DNA of 32,223 nucleotides from an uncultured Burkholderiales bacterium (GCA_903903975.1 CAIVAS010000080.1:1-32223); one strand, 5' to 3'; positions 16,149 through 25,976 are shown, counted from the first letter of the stretch. The notes: generated from the letters alone by a model not told the origin. Translations and numbers: made by a program.

Positions 16149-19100
16149 GTGCCGGCTCAACGCGCAAAGGATTTTCGACTTGTGACCGATCGCCCGCCGT
16201 CGCCTCGGACCGGACTGCCACCGCCCCTGCGCTTCGCGCTGCTCGGGCCGGGGGCGCGTGCATTCTGGCTTGCAGCGGCTGATCGACTCGCCGACTGGGT
16301 TGGCGCTCAGGTTGATGACTGCGACGACCGCGGCGCCTCGCCCCTGGCGATCATCGTGCCTGGCGGGCCACTGGTTGCGCTGCTGCAGGCGGCCCTGGCC
16401 GAGCGGATGGGGCGAGTCGGCAAAGCCTGGGCGCCGCCGCCGATCCGCCCGCTCGAGCAATGGCTGTCGCAATGGGCACCGGTGGCGCCGACGTCGGTGC
16501 TCGACGATCTGGCGCGCACGCTGGCAATGCTCCAGGCACTCGATGAGGCCATGCCCGAACGCCTGCAGCAGCACTCGGTCGGTGAACGCTTCGCCTTTGC
16601 CGATGGGCTGCAGCGGGTGCTCGATGCCCTGATGCTGGCCGGTGCTCAGGGGCGTCTTGCCGATCCCGAGTGGCTGGCCGACGTGGCGTCTCGCTTCGGA
16701 TCGCCGGCAGCGCAGGAGCGGCTGAGCGAGGATCTGACGCTGCTCGGGCGACTGCAAGGCTCGCTCGGTGACGCTGGTGGCGCGTCCCTCGAGCGTGAAC
16801 TGCGACGGATTGGCAGGCTGGCCGATGTCTGGGTGGCCTCTGGCGCCAGGGTTGCCTGGGTGGCCTGGCAGCCACCGACACCCCTTGAGGCCACGCTGCT
16901 CACCACGCTGTCAGCGCGCCTGCCGCCTGGACATCTCAGGCAGTTGGCACCCGACTGGGCCGCCGTCGGCGAGCAGGTCCCGCTGCTGAGGGCAGCCTGG
17001 CCGGAGTTCGTCATTGAGCCGGCCACTGAGCCGGCCACTGAGCCGGTCACTGAGTCCGACATTGAGTCCGACATTGAGTCCGACATTGAGGCTGGCGGCG
17101 AGCATCCGGATCACGGTCTTGCCGGCGACGATGTGCCGCATGCCGGCCTTCGCGAGCGGCGTGCGGCCTGGCAGCGGCAACCCCGCGGGCCGATGCCCGA
17201 CATCCTGCATGCCGATGACCGTGAACGCGAGGCCCAGCTGGTTGCCCAGTGGGTTCATCGCCGCCTGGCAGCCGATGTCGCACGTGGCCGCACGCCTGGC
17301 CGGATTGCGATCGTGGCGCTCGACCGTTGGCTGGCCAGGCGCGTGCGGGCACTGCTCGAGCGCGCCGGGGTGCTGATCGATGACCGCGAGGGCTGGCTGC
17401 TGTCGACCACCGTGGCCGCCAGCGCGGTCATGGGCTGGCTCGATGCGGTGGCGAGTGACGGCCACTACGATGCGCTGCTCGGCTGGTTCGATTCACCCTT
17501 CGTGCGGCCCGATGTCCGTCCCGATGCGCAGGGGGCGATGCGGCGCTGGGTCGAGCGCTGTGCGACCCGTCATGGCTATCTGCGCGGCTGGCTGGGATTG
17601 CGGCGGGGCGGGTCACGCAGCGAGAGCGATGAGCAGGACCCGCAGCAGGCTTTGCAGCAAGGCGATCCCGCGGCTCCCCCGGCCGCCCTCGACCGACTCC
17701 TTGAAGCCGCCGCAGCGCAGCGTCGCCACCAGCCGCTGCGCGAGCATCTGGATCGGCTCGAGCAGGTGCTGGGCTGGGTCGGCGCGCGACAGCGCCTGGC
17801 GAGTGATGAGGCCGGTCGTCAAGTGCTGGCGCTGCTTGCGGCGCTGCGCCGCGCTGGCGCCGAGGCTGATCTCGATCGGGTGCTGTCGCCGGCCGAGTTT
17901 CGTGGCCTGCTGGCAACCCTGCTCGAGCGCAGCCGGTTTCATGGTGATGCGATCAGTCCGGTTCAAATGCTGCCGCCGGCGCAGGCTGCCGGGCAGCATT
18001 TCGATGCGGTGCTGGTGCTGGGCGCTGCCGATGGGGTGCTGCCGGCGCCGGTGCCCGACTTGCCTCTGGTCAATCAGCCGCTGCGGCTGATGCTCGGATT
18101 GCCGACGGCGGCCTCAAGCGCCGCCCAGCAGCAGCGCGATCTGGTGCTGCTGCTCGCGCTGGCCGGTGAATCAGCCATCAGCTGTCGCACCGATCCGGGC
18201 GACGGCACCCGCCCGAGCGCCTGGATCGAGCGGCTTGAGGCGATCACCGCCGAGGGGCCGATGAGCGATCGGATCATGCTGCCCGGTCAATGCCGGCAGA
18301 TCGAGTCGATGCCGGCAACGCGGCCGTCGCCAAGCCTGGCCCGGCTGCCCGAGCGCCTGTCGGTCGGCTCGATCGAGCGACTGCTGGATTGTCCGTTTCG
18401 CTTTCTCGCCCAGGACGGCTGGCGGCTGCGCGAGCCATCTGAGGCGGTCGATCAGCCAGGCAAACGCGAGCGCGGTCAGTGGGTCCACGAGATCCTCGAG
18501 CGATTTCACGTTGAGGCTGCCGCCCGCGCGATGCCCTTCGAGCGGGCCGCCCGAGGCGCGCTGCAGGCCTTGCTGCTCGGCATCACCAATGAGGTCGCCC
18601 TGCGTGAGATGGCCAGTGGTGCCGGCACGCTCGGTGAGCTTGCCGAATGGCGCGCTACGCTAGACGGCTACCTCGACTGGGCCATCGGTGACGCCGCCGG
18701 TGGCTGGCGCTTTCTGGCGGGCGAGCAGGCCGGCACACTGGATGTGAGCTGGAGCGATGAGCATGGGCCGCGCTCGGTGCGCATCGAAGGTCGGCTCGAT
18801 CGCCTCGACCAGGGTGACGCCGGTCTGCGGGTGGTCGACTACAAGCTCGGATCCCCGCCGCGTCTTAAAGCGATCGCCGCGACGCCCGAGCGCGCCGCCC
18901 AGCTCGCGCTCTACGGGCTGATCGCATCCGGCCAGGGGCGGGTGGACAAGGTGGGATACCTCACACTGCAGCGCGACGCGACGCAGTGGGTGCCGCTTGG
19001 CGGCGCAGCCAGCGAGCCGGTCGACGACCTGATCGCGCCGTGGCGCGAACAGTTGCCGGTCTATTTCGAGCGTATCGACCGCGGCGCGCCGATGCCGGCC

Positions 19101-19163
19101 ATCGGCAGCGAGTGCGAGCATTGCGCGGTTCGCGGTATCTGTCGAAAAGGGCACTGGTCATGA
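16149..19163 (+). CDS. AddB-like helicase/nuclease subunit with C-terminal PD-(D/E)XK domain
   Basis: Probable partner of the downstream helicase in AddAB-type double-strand-break processing. The 1004-residue protein has a divergent helicase-like body ([51 protein letters not shown] near 620) and no canonical Walker A, typical of some AddB groups. The nuclease domain shows [12 protein letters not shown]884 in EGRLDRLD, D897-Y-K899 and QLALYGL. Cys748 (LLDCPFRF) with Cys989, Cys992 and Cys998 ([10 protein letters not shown]) match the four-Cys iron-sulfur staple of AddB nucleases. Residues ~289-315 are a repeat-encoded acidic linker. The start is GTG 16149, or possibly GTG 16182. Confidence 0.85.
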   Translation: MPAQRAKDFRLVTDRPPSPRTGLPPPLRFALLGPGARAFWLAAADRLADWVGAQVDDCDDRGASPLAIIVPGGPLVALLQAALAERMGRVGKAWAPPPIRPLEQWLSQWAPVAPTSVLDDLARTLAMLQALDEAMPERLQQHSVGERFAFADGLQRVLDALMLAGAQGRLADPEWLADVASRFGSPAAQERLSEDLTLLGRLQGSLGDAGGASLERELRRIGRLADVWVASGARVAWVAWQPPTPLEATLLTTLSARLPPGHLRQLAPDWAAVGEQVPLLRAAWPEFVIEPATEPATEPVTESDIESDIESDIEAGGEHPDHGLAGDDVPHAGLRERRAAWQRQPRGPMPDILHADDREREAQLVAQWVHRRLAADVARGRTPGRIAIVALDRWLARRVRALLERAGVLIDDREGWLLSTTVAASAVMGWLDAVASDGHYDALLGWFDSPFVRPDVRPDAQGAMRRWVERCATRHGYLRGWLGLRRGGSRSESDEQDPQQALQQGDPAAPPAALDRLLEAAAAQRRHQPLREHLDRLEQVLGWVGARQRLASDEAGRQVLALLAALRRAGAEADLDRVLSPAEFRGLLATLLERSRFHGDAISPVQMLPPAQAAGQHFDAVLVLGAADGVLPAPVPDLPLVNQPLRLMLGLPTAASSAAQQQRDLVLLLALAGESAISCRTDPGDGTRPSAWIERLEAITAEGPMSDRIMLPGQCRQIESMPATRPSPSLARLPERLSVGSIERLLDCPFRFLAQDGWRLREPSEAVDQPGKRERGQWVHEILERFHVEAAARAMPFERAARGALQALLLGITNEVALREMASGAGTLGELAEWRATLDGYLDWAIGDAAGGWRFLAGEQAGTLDVSWSDEHGPRSVRIEGRLDRLDQGDAGLRVVDYKLGSPPRLKAIAATPERAAQLALYGLIASGQGRVDKVGYLTLQRDATQWVPLGGAASEPVDDLIAPWREQLPVYFERIDRGAPMPAIGSECEHCAVRGICRKGHWS
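17013..17096 (+). repeat. 12-bp in-frame tandem repeat inside the addB-like gene
   Basis: Seven 12-base units, consensus AYTGAGYCSGMC, follow one another from 17013 (units start at 17013, 17025, 17037, 17049, 17061, 17073, 17085; the last is partial in similarity). Units are a whole number of codons and encode a 4-residue repeat, [24 protein letters not shown], an acidic linker between domains. Copy number changes would be in frame. Confidence 0.85.
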
Positions 19164-19200
19164 GGTGTGGGTCATGAGGTGTGGGTCATGAGGCAAGGGT
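19159..19200 (+). repeat. 14-bp tandem repeat at the addB-addA junction
   Basis: CATGAGGTGTGGGT occurs at 19159-19172 and 19173-19186 exactly, and as CATGAGGCAAGGGT at 19187-19200, followed by CATGAC. Each unit contains ATGA, and the first supplies the stop TGA of the addB-like gene (19161-19163). The third unit carries the AAGG that probably serves the ATG at 19202. The unit length is not a multiple of three. Confidence 0.85.
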
Positions 19201-19201
19201 C

Positions 19202-22200
19202 ATGACGGCGGATGCCGGGCGATTCAGCATCGGTGGCCATGAGGTGGATCAGCACACCTTCCGGCGGGCGGCGATCGACCCGGCCAACAGCGTCATCGTC
19301 AATGCCTGCGCCGGCAGCGGCAAGACGACGTTGCTGGTCGGACGCATCGTCCGGGCCCTGCTCGATGGCGCGCAGCCCGACGAGATCCTCGCGGTGACCT
19401 TTACCCGGCTGGCTGCCCACGAGATGCGACAGCGCCTGGTCGGCGATCTGCGCCTGCTTGCGCTGGCCGACGACGCTGCGCTCCAGGCGCGTCTGTCCGA
19501 CTGGTATGCGCTCGATGAGTCGCGCGCCCGGGCCCTGGCCGGGCGGGCCCGCGGCCTTTACGAGGCCATGCTCTCGCATCCGCGCGGACCCGACATCACC
19601 ACCTTTCACAGCTGGTTCAGGGCGCTGACCCGGGCCGGTCCGCTGAGTTTCGATTCGGCCGAGGGCGCCGAGCTGACCGAGGAGGGGCCGGCGCTGGCGC
19701 AGCAGGCCTGGTTCGGCTGGCTCGATGCCCTTCGCGATCCGGCGCGCCGTGCGCGACGCGACGACTTCGAATCGCTGGTTGCCGCGCTCGGGCTGTCCGC
19801 CACCCGTGATGGGCTGATCTCGCTGCTCGATCAGCGCACCGACTGGGCGGTCGCGCTTGGCATCGACCCGGATGCACCACCCGACGCGCTGCAGGCGGCC
19901 GCCGATCGCGCCGCGGATCTCTATCGCAAGCAATGGCGCCAGGCCGCGACCGACTATTGCCAGGCACATCTTTCGCCGGTCGAGGTCGGTGACGCACAGG
20001 CGGGTGCCAACGACATCGAATCCGACGCCGACCTGCTGCGCGCGCTCGTCGCTGACGCGGGTCTGCGCCGGGAGCTGCGCACTTTCGCAAGCTTGCTGAG
20101 CGGCGGCGGCGTGGCGCTGCGAAAGCTGGCCGCCGAACTCGATCTGGTGCTGGCCACCGCACCATCCGGGCCATCGATCGACGATCCGAGCGTCGATGAC
20201 AGGTCCATCGATGACACCTCCATGGATGACACCGATCGTGGTCAGGCGCACCGCGCATGGTTCGACGCACTGCACGACAGCTTGCTCACGAAAACCACGC
20301 CAAAGCCGCGCGCCTGGAAGACGACCGTCGAGTTTCGCGATCGTCTCGCCAGCCAGGCGGCAGCCGGTCAGGGCGACGACGAGCCGGCACTGCAGGCCCG
20401 CTGGGTGGTGCTGGCTGAGCGAGTCCTGGCGGCGGGGCAGTTGCTGCGCGAGTGGCCGGGTGTGGCGCTCAACGCCCGCATGATGCGCTGCGGCGCCGAA
20501 CTGATGGTGGCCTACCGGCAGATCAAGCGTGCCCGTGGTGTCATCGATTTTGCCGATCTCGAATCCAATGCCTATCGCCTGATCCGCGATCCGGGCACAG
20601 CCGCCTATGTCCAGTGCCGCCTCGACCGGCGCTATCGGCATCTGCTCTTCGACGAGTTTCAGGACACCAGCAGCCTGCAGTGGCGGCTGCTCGCCGACTG
20701 GCTGCAGGCCTATGCCGGCGCCGGCGACCGCCCCTCGGTCTTCGTGGTGGGCGATCCGCGTCAATCGATCTACCGGTTCCGGCGGGCCGAGGCGCGGGTG
20801 TTCATGGCGGCCACGCGGCTGCTTGATGAGGGCTTCGATTCGCTTGAGATCGGCACCGACACCACCCGACGCAATGCCCCGGCGATTGTCGAGGTGCTCA
20901 ACCGCTGCCTGCCGCCGGTGATGGCGCACTACCGTCATCAGGCCACGCTCGCCCAGACCGGCCAGGGCCTCTTCTGGCGACTGCCGCGGGTACAGGCCGA
21001 CGCGCCCGGTACTGTCGCTGCTGTCGATGAGCCCTTCGACTGGCTCGAATCGTCGCGCGATGACGAGACCCCGCTGCGCCATCGCGAAGGTGTGCAAATT
21101 GCACATGCGATCAAGGCCGCTCGCCTTGAGCTGGCCCGACAGGGCAAGGCCGTGCCATTTCGCGAGATTTTCGTGCTTGCCCGTTCCCGTACCGGATTCG
21201 AGGCCTACGAGCGCGCCCTGCGCGAGGCCGGGATGCCGGTTCAGTCCGATCGCAGCGGCGGTCTGCTGCGCACGCTCGAGGGTGACGATCTGCGCGCCCT
21301 GCTCACGTTCGTGCGTCGCCCGATCGACGATCTGGCGCTGGCGCAGGTGCTCGCATCGCCGCTGATCGGGCTCGACACCGATGCGCTCGGATGGCTGGCC
21401 GCGCACGCCCGGCAGACCGGCAGGCACTGGTGGTCCTGTCTGAAGGCCCTTGCGCTTGCCGCTCGCGCCGATGCTGATAGGGACCTGCGCGCAGACGCAG
21501 ACGCAGACATCGCGACGCCCGCGCAACCTTCCGCAGACAGCGCGACCGTCACGCCGCTTTTCGATGCGGTCGCGCTCGCCCGGCGCCTGGCCGGCTGGAT
21601 CGATGCCGCCACGCGTTTGCCGGTGCATGATTTTCTGGATGCCGCGCTGGCACAGGCCGACGCTTTTGCCCGCTATCCGGCCGCGGTTGCGCCCGCCCAG
21701 CGAGAAGTCGCCTATGCCAATCTGTGCGCGATGCTGGGCCTGGCGCTCGATGTGGATGCCGGCCGTTATCCGAGTCTGGCGGGTTTTCTGGCCCGGTTGC
21801 GCAGCTTCGATTCGCTCGAGGATCGCGAAGGTCCAAGCGAAGGGCGCAGTGACACCGTTGATGCGATCCGGCTCATGACGATTCATGCCTGCAAGGGTCT
21901 GGAAGCCGATCTGGTGGTGCTCGCCGACGCGCATCGCCGCACGCGCTCCGACCAGGCGGGTCTGTTCATCGACTGGCCGCCCGAGGCGCTGCGGCCTGAC
22001 CATCTGTCCTTTCTCTTTAACGCCGGCCTGCGCGGATCGTCGCGCGAGCAAAGTCTTGCGCGTGATGACGAGCTTCGCGAACTCGAAGATCGCAACCTGC
22101 TGTACGTGGCGCTCACCCGCGCACGGCGCGGCGTCATCGTCTCAGGGGCGCTTGCGCCGAAATCGCCGTCGCAGTCCTGGTACACCATGCTCGATGGGGT

Positions 22201-22867
22201 CGACGCCCCCGAACTGGCTGATCCGTCCGGTCATGCTGCGGCCCTTGCCCCAATTCCCGCAAATCGCGCCGATCCCGTGGATCCCTCTTCGGACGAAGGT
22301 GCTTTCGCCCTGCGGCTGCCCGATCTGTATCGCCTTGATATCGGCCAGCGGCGCGGCAGCGAGGAAGACCCCGGCGGCGCCGACGCTGCAGGCAATGAAC
22401 TGGCCACCGAACTGGGCAAGGCCCTGCATCGTGCGCTCGAACTGCTGCCCGGCAGCACCGGTTGGCCGGGCCTCGATGAGGACGCCGTGCTGCAGGCCCT
22501 GCAGGCTTTCGAGCTTGACGACAGGCAGCGTCGATCGGCGCTGGGCCAGGCTCGGCGGGTGCTGGCGCTGCCCGCGCTCGCGCCGGCCTGGCGTAGCGAT
22601 CGGTCGGCCAGTGAACTCGAGATTCTCGATGCGCAGGGGCAGGCTAGGCGGATCGACCGTCTGGCAAGGGTCGGCGATGAGCTCTGGATCATCGATTACA
22701 AGTGGTCGGTCAGCGCCGAATGGCGCGCTGAATACCTCGCCCAGCTGGCCGACTACCGTTTGCTGGTCGGCCAGCTCCAGCCTGCGCCATTCAATGCGCC
22801 CGGCCTGGTCCGCACGGTTCTGGTCGATGCCGCCGCCGGCACGGTCGAGTTTGATGTCGACCTCTGA
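19202..22867 (+). CDS. AddA-like UvrD/Rep-family helicase-nuclease
   Basis: ATP-driven DNA helicase with a nuclease domain, forming a RecBCD-like end-resection complex with the AddB-like protein. The 1221 residues hold superfamily 1 helicase motifs: NACAGSGKTT (Walker A, 34-43), TFTRLAAHEMRQRL, TTFHSWF, D484-E485 in LLFDEFQDTSSLQW, VVGDPRQSIYRFRRAEARVF, IHACKGLEADLVVLAD and LLYVALTRARRGV. A C-terminal PD-(D/E)XK domain shows ELGKALHRALELL, RIDRLARVGDELW and D1165-Y-K1167. ATG 19202 has AAGG 6 bases upstream; in-frame GTG 19181 is in a tandem repeat and less likely. Two acidic, repeat-encoded insertions occur near residues 324-343 and 763-772. RecB is the closest alternative, but the AddB-type neighbour favours AddA. 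Confidence 0.88.
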   Translation: MTADAGRFSIGGHEVDQHTFRRAAIDPANSVIVNACAGSGKTTLLVGRIVRALLDGAQPDEILAVTFTRLAAHEMRQRLVGDLRLLALADDAALQARLSDWYALDESRARALAGRARGLYEAMLSHPRGPDITTFHSWFRALTRAGPLSFDSAEGAELTEEGPALAQQAWFGWLDALRDPARRARRDDFESLVAALGLSATRDGLISLLDQRTDWAVALGIDPDAPPDALQAAADRAADLYRKQWRQAATDYCQAHLSPVEVGDAQAGANDIESDADLLRALVADAGLRRELRTFASLLSGGGVALRKLAAELDLVLATAPSGPSIDDPSVDDRSIDDTSMDDTDRGQAHRAWFDALHDSLLTKTTPKPRAWKTTVEFRDRLASQAAAGQGDDEPALQARWVVLAERVLAAGQLLREWPGVALNARMMRCGAELMVAYRQIKRARGVIDFADLESNAYRLIRDPGTAAYVQCRLDRRYRHLLFDEFQDTSSLQWRLLADWLQAYAGAGDRPSVFVVGDPRQSIYRFRRAEARVFMAATRLLDEGFDSLEIGTDTTRRNAPAIVEVLNRCLPPVMAHYRHQATLAQTGQGLFWRLPRVQADAPGTVAAVDEPFDWLESSRDDETPLRHREGVQIAHAIKAARLELARQGKAVPFREIFVLARSRTGFEAYERALREAGMPVQSDRSGGLLRTLEGDDLRALLTFVRRPIDDLALAQVLASPLIGLDTDALGWLAAHARQTGRHWWSCLKALALAARADADRDLRADADADIATPAQPSADSATVTPLFDAVALARRLAGWIDAATRLPVHDFLDAALAQADAFARYPAAVAPAQREVAYANLCAMLGLALDVDAGRYPSLAGFLARLRSFDSLEDREGPSEGRSDTVDAIRLMTIHACKGLEADLVVLADAHRRTRSDQAGLFIDWPPEALRPDHLSFLFNAGLRGSSREQSLARDDELRELEDRNLLYVALTRARRGVIVSGALAPKSPSQSWYTMLDGVDAPELADPSGHAAALAPIPANRADPVDPSSDEGAFALRLPDLYRLDIGQRRGSEEDPGGADAAGNELATELGKALHRALELLPGSTGWPGLDEDAVLQALQAFELDDRQRRSALGQARRVLALPALAPAWRSDRSASELEILDAQGQARRIDRLARVGDELWIIDYKWSVSAEWRAEYLAQLADYRLLVGQLQPAPFNAPGLVRTVLVDAAAGTVEFDVDL
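20171..20230 (+). repeat. 15-bp in-frame repeat inside the addA-like gene
   Basis: Four 15-base units encode PSIDD, PSVDD, RSIDD and TSMDD in the inter-motif region between the Walker A and Walker B parts of the helicase. DNA units are only moderately conserved (core TCSATSGAYGAC), so the repeat is older or more diverged than the one in the addB-like gene. Confidence 0.7.
21491..21508 (+). repeat. GCAGAC hexanucleotide repeat, three copies
   Basis: Three exact GCAGAC units, in frame in the addA-like gene, encode Ala-Asp pairs in an acidic insertion (LRADADADIATP) between helicase motifs. GCAGAC recurs once more at about 21533. Confidence 0.7.
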
Positions 22868-22876
22868 GCGCCCTGA

Positions 22877-22893
22877 GGGGCCGCACAGGCCCC
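22877..22893 (+). other. GC-rich hairpin after the addA-like gene
   Basis: GGGGCC (22877-22882) and GGCCCC (22888-22893) flank a 5-base loop, 10 bases after the addA stop. CCCGG/CCGGG directly after could form a second small stem. There is no T-tract, so termination is uncertain. Confidence 0.35.
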
Positions 22894-22914
22894 CGGAGTC
22901 CGGGCCCGCCCGAC

Positions 22915-22923
22915 TGATACAAT
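22915..22923 (+). promoter_or_regulatory. Extended -10 promoter for the SRP RNA
   Basis: TGATACAAT is an extended -10 (TGn then TACAAT at 22918-22923). No recognisable -35 is found about 17 bases upstream, which an extended -10 can tolerate. It would start RNA near 22929-22930, slightly inside the 5' strand of the predicted terminal helix. Confidence 0.55.
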
Positions 22924-22924
22924 C

Positions 22925-23032
22925 GAGGTGGACGGGCCTCCTCGCATTCCGGTGTGGTCCACCTGGTCAGGTCCGGAAGGAAGCAGCCAATGCCGCTTCC
23001 CGGAAGTGCCGAGGGTCAGGCTCGTCCACCTC
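22925..23032 (+). ncRNA. ffs: Signal recognition particle RNA (4.5S, small bacterial type)
   Basis: RNA scaffold that binds Ffh and targets ribosomes making membrane proteins to FtsY. The conserved Ffh-binding core is at 22965-22988: GGTCAGGTCC, the GGAA tetraloop and GGAAGCAGCC. The ends pair perfectly over 10 bp (GAGGTGGACG 22925-22934 with CGTCCACCTC 23023-23032), giving one long hairpin of about 108 nt. The extended -10 just upstream and the following dnaX-ybaB-recR order are typical of betaproteobacteria. The exact 5' end is uncertain by a few bases. Confidence 0.95.
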
Positions 23033-23094
23033 CCCACTCGTTTGCCTGCCGCTCAGGTTGACGAATTCCGGTTGATCCAGCGCCTGCATCTGTT

Positions 23095-24933
23095 ATGCCC
23101 ATCGCGATGGCCACAGCCAATCCTTCCGTCAATGTCTCAGCCAAACCGCATCAGGCGCTCGCCCGAACCTGGCGGCCACGCGATTTCCAGTCGCTCGTCG
23201 GGCAGGAGCATGTCGTTCGTGCACTCAGCCATGCGCTCGACACCGGCAGGCTGCATCACGCCTATCTCTTTACCGGCACGCGCGGCGTCGGCAAGACCAC
23301 GGTCTCGCGGATCCTGGCGCGAGCGCTTAACTGCGAAACCGGCGTCAGTTCGCGGCCCTGCGGCCAGTGCGGTGCCTGCGTCGCGATCGAGCAGGGCCGG
23401 TATCCAGACTACGTCGAGATGGATGCCGCCTCCAACCGGGGTGTCGAGGAAATGGCCCAGCTGCTCGAGCAGGTGGTCTATTCGCCGGTGTCCGGGCGCT
23501 ACAAGGTCTACATGATCGACGAGGTCCACATGCTCAGCGGGCATGCCTTCAATGCGATGCTCAAGACGCTTGAAGAGCCACCCGCGCATGTGGTGTTCAT
23601 TCTGGCGACCACTGATCCGCGCAAGGTGCCGGTAACAGTGCTGTCGCGCTGCCTGCAGTTCAACCTCAAGAACCTGCCTCCGGCGCTGATCGCCCGGCAT
23701 CTGGCCACCGTGCTCGAGGCCGAGTCGGTGCCCTTCGAGCCGGCCGCGCTTGCCCAGATCGGACGCGCCGCCGCCGGCAGCATGCGCGATGCTTTGTCGC
23801 TGCTCGATCAGGCGATTGCCCATGGTGGCGGTCGCATCGAAGAAAGTGCGGTGCGCGAGATGCTCGGCGTGGTCGATCGCCGCGACCTCGAGCGACTGCT
23901 CGCGGCGCTGGTCGCCGGTGACGGCCGGGCCCTGGTCGAGCTGGCCGATGACATGCTCTCGGGCAATGCGCCCTTCGAGCGGGCGCTGCTCGACTTTGCC
24001 GCGCTGCTGCAGCGCGTTGCGCTGGCCCAGGTCGGTGCGATCACGGCCGATGACGAGGACGGTTCAGCGGCACTCCTGTGGGCGTCGCGAGTCGATGCGC
24101 TCGAACTGCAGGTCTGGTACCAGATTGCAATTCATGGCGCGCGCGACCTGCCGCTCGCCCCCGATGCCCATGCCGGTTTTTCGATGGTGCTGTTGCGTCT
24201 GCTCGCTTTTCGGCCCGAGTCGGGAGGCGGCGCTGCGCCGCAGCCGGCGCTCGCGCGGCCTGCGGCACCGATTGCTGCGGCGCCGATTGCCCGGGGGCCT
24301 GCTGCGCAAAGTCTTGCCGCAAGCCTGGCATCAAGTGTCGCCTCGCGAACCCCCGCAAGGCCCGCTTCTGGCGCGCCTGAATCGTCTTTCGCCGCACCGG
24401 TCTCATCGCCAGCGTCGGCATCGACGCCATCAATTGCACCAGCACCGGCCTCAGCACCCCTGCCCGCAATATCGACATCGCCTGCCGTGCCTGGGCCCGC
24501 CGCTGCAACAGTCCCCTTCGACGGCGACTGGACCTCGCTGGCCGCCGCGGTCACCGCTGGCCTGCAGGGCCGCGCCGGTCTGGTCGGACAGTTCATGCAG
24601 CAAAGTGAACTGCTCGGCTTTGACGCCGCCACCGACACCTTCTCGCTGCGCGTGCCGGTCAGGCCCTTGGCCGAACCGGCGCTGATCGGCAAGGTACGCG
24701 AGCGCCTGGCCCAGCATTTCGGTCGACCGATGAAAGTGGCGGTCGATGTCGGCACGGTGCGCGGCACGACAGTGGCTGCCGTGCGCAATCGCGAACAGGC
24801 CCAGGCCAATGCCCAGGCTCATGCCAACATTGAAGGCGATGCCTTCGTTCAGACCCTGCTCACCTCATTCGACGGTACGATCCTGCCCGAATCGATCCAG
24901 CCGCTCGGACCCACCGGAGATCCCACACCATGA
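23095..24933 (+). CDS. dnaX: DNA polymerase III subunits gamma and tau
   Basis: Clamp-loader ATPase of the replisome. The 612 residues contain Walker [10 protein letters not shown] (61-69), a zinc module with C80, C89, C92 and C95, Walker B D142-E143 in MIDEVHML and the SRC motif (184-186) in [10 protein letters not shown] ~100-residue Ala/Pro/Ser-rich linker follows (~375-480), then a tau-like C-terminal domain ([22 protein letters not shown]). No A-rich slippery heptamer is evident in the linker, so there is no sign that E. coli-style frameshifting yields a short gamma form. ATG 23095 or 23107 may be the start. It follows the SRP RNA by 62 bases and overlaps ybaB by 4. Confidence 0.96.
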   Translation: MPIAMATANPSVNVSAKPHQALARTWRPRDFQSLVGQEHVVRALSHALDTGRLHHAYLFTGTRGVGKTTVSRILARALNCETGVSSRPCGQCGACVAIEQGRYPDYVEMDAASNRGVEEMAQLLEQVVYSPVSGRYKVYMIDEVHMLSGHAFNAMLKTLEEPPAHVVFILATTDPRKVPVTVLSRCLQFNLKNLPPALIARHLATVLEAESVPFEPAALAQIGRAAAGSMRDALSLLDQAIAHGGGRIEESAVREMLGVVDRRDLERLLAALVAGDGRALVELADDMLSGNAPFERALLDFAALLQRVALAQVGAITADDEDGSAALLWASRVDALELQVWYQIAIHGARDLPLAPDAHAGFSMVLLRLLAFRPESGGGAAPQPALARPAAPIAAAPIARGPAAQSLAASLASSVASRTPARPASGAPESSFAAPVSSPASASTPSIAPAPASAPLPAISTSPAVPGPAAATVPFDGDWTSLAAAVTAGLQGRAGLVGQFMQQSELLGFDAATDTFSLRVPVRPLAEPALIGKVRERLAQHFGRPMKVAVDVGTVRGTTVAAVRNREQAQANAQAHANIEGDAFVQTLLTSFDGTILPESIQPLGPTGDPTP

Positions 24934-25256
24934 TGAAGAACCAGCTTGCCGGCCTCATGAAGCAGGCCCAGCAGATGCAGGACAACCTCAAGAAAGCCCA
25001 GGAACAGCTTTCTGGCGTCGAGGTCGAAGGCCAGTCAGGCGCCGGTCTGGTCAAGGTCGTCATGACCTGCCGCAACGAGGTCAAGCGGGTCTCGATCGAT
25101 CCCAGCCTGATGGGCGAAGACAAGGACATGCTCGAGGATCTGGTCGTGGCGGCCTTCAACGACACGCTGCGCCGCGCCGAGCAGACCGCCTCCGAGCGCA
25201 TGGGATCGGTCACGCAGGGCTTGCCCCTGCCGCCCGGCTTCAAGCTGCCGTTCTGA
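24930..25256 (+). CDS. ybaB: YbaB/EbfC nucleoid-associated protein
   Basis: Small dimeric DNA-binding protein thought to shape the nucleoid. The 108 residues match the family: [73 protein letters not shown] and a [12 protein letters not shown] tail. ATG 24930 overlaps the dnaX stop (ATGATGA), so translation is probably coupled; ATG 24933 is an alternative. It is located between dnaX and recR, the conserved order. Confidence 0.96.
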   Translation: MMKNQLAGLMKQAQQMQDNLKKAQEQLSGVEVEGQSGAGLVKVVMTCRNEVKRVSIDPSLMGEDKDMLEDLVVAAFNDTLRRAEQTASERMGSVTQGLPLPPGFKLPF

Positions 25257-25266
25257 GTCGACCGAC

Positions 25267-25872
25267 TTGGCCGCGAATCAGCCTGCTGCACTCGATGCGC
25301 TGATTGCCGCATTCCGCCGCTTGCCCGGTGTGGGGCCCCGCACTGCGCAGCGCTATGTGCATCACCTCCTGCAAAACGATCCGGAGGCGGCCGGCGCGAT
25401 CGCGCAGGCCCTCACATCGGCTGCGGCCACTATCCGCCACTGCCAGCGCTGCAATACCTTCAGCGATACCGATCTGTGCGAGACCTGCGCCTCGTCGCGT
25501 CGCGATCCGACGCAGCTGTGTGTGGTCGAGACCCCGGCCGATCAGCTCACCGTCGAGCAGACCCTGGCCTTCAATGGCCTGTATTTCGTTCTCATGGGAC
25601 GCCTGTCGCCGCTTGATGGCATCGGCCCCAACGAAATCCATTTCGATCGGCTGCTGGCGCGGGCCACCGACGACATCGTTTCCGAAGTCATCCTTGCCAC
25701 CAACTTCACCCGCGAAGGCGAGGCGACCGCCCATTACCTCGGCGAGATGCTGCGCGCCCGCGGCCTGACGGTGTCGCGCCTGGCGCGCGGCGTGCCAATG
25801 GGCGGTGAGCTCGAATATGTCGATGCCGCCACGGTCGCGCAGGCACTGCGTGACCGGCGCAGCGTTGAATGA
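25267..25872 (+). CDS. recR: Recombination mediator protein RecR
   Basis: Works with RecF/RecO to load RecA on gapped DNA. The 201 residues show the N-terminal helix-hairpin-helix ([19 protein letters not shown]), a C4 zinc finger (C59, C62, C71, C74 in [16 protein letters not shown]), and a TOPRIM domain from ~83 ([16 protein letters not shown], then [34 protein letters not shown]) ending in [15 protein letters not shown]. Length is normal. The start is the TTG at 25267, only 10 bases past the ybaB stop; no nearer ATG/GTG keeps the family N-terminus. The AddAB-like pair upstream adds a second recombination entry route. Confidence 0.97.
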   Translation: MAANQPAALDALIAAFRRLPGVGPRTAQRYVHHLLQNDPEAAGAIAQALTSAAATIRHCQRCNTFSDTDLCETCASSRRDPTQLCVVETPADQLTVEQTLAFNGLYFVLMGRLSPLDGIGPNEIHFDRLLARATDDIVSEVILATNFTREGEATAHYLGEMLRARGLTVSRLARGVPMGGELEYVDAATVAQALRDRRSVE

Positions 25873-25976
25873 GCCAGCCCGGGGGTGCTTCTGATGCCTG
25901 CTGTCGTCTCGTGAGCCCGACAGTACTTCCCTGTTTGTGATGACCTCTGACTAACCTTTTTCCTGATCGACCCTCC

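Noticed and set aside
19172-22051. A 959-codon minus-strand open frame opposite the addA-like gene
   Set aside because: It lies entirely opposite a gene with clear helicase motifs; long antisense frames are expected in GC-rich DNA and its translation is low-complexity Arg/Gln/His-rich with no family motif.
23023-23094. Short gene between the SRP RNA and dnaX
   Set aside because: No open frame of useful length with a start and Shine-Dalgarno; the stretch is best taken as the dnaX leader.
24220-24510. Possible programmed frameshift in dnaX giving a short gamma protein
   Set aside because: No A-rich slippery heptamer such as AAAAAAG is seen in the linker, and the alternative frame there is not convincing.
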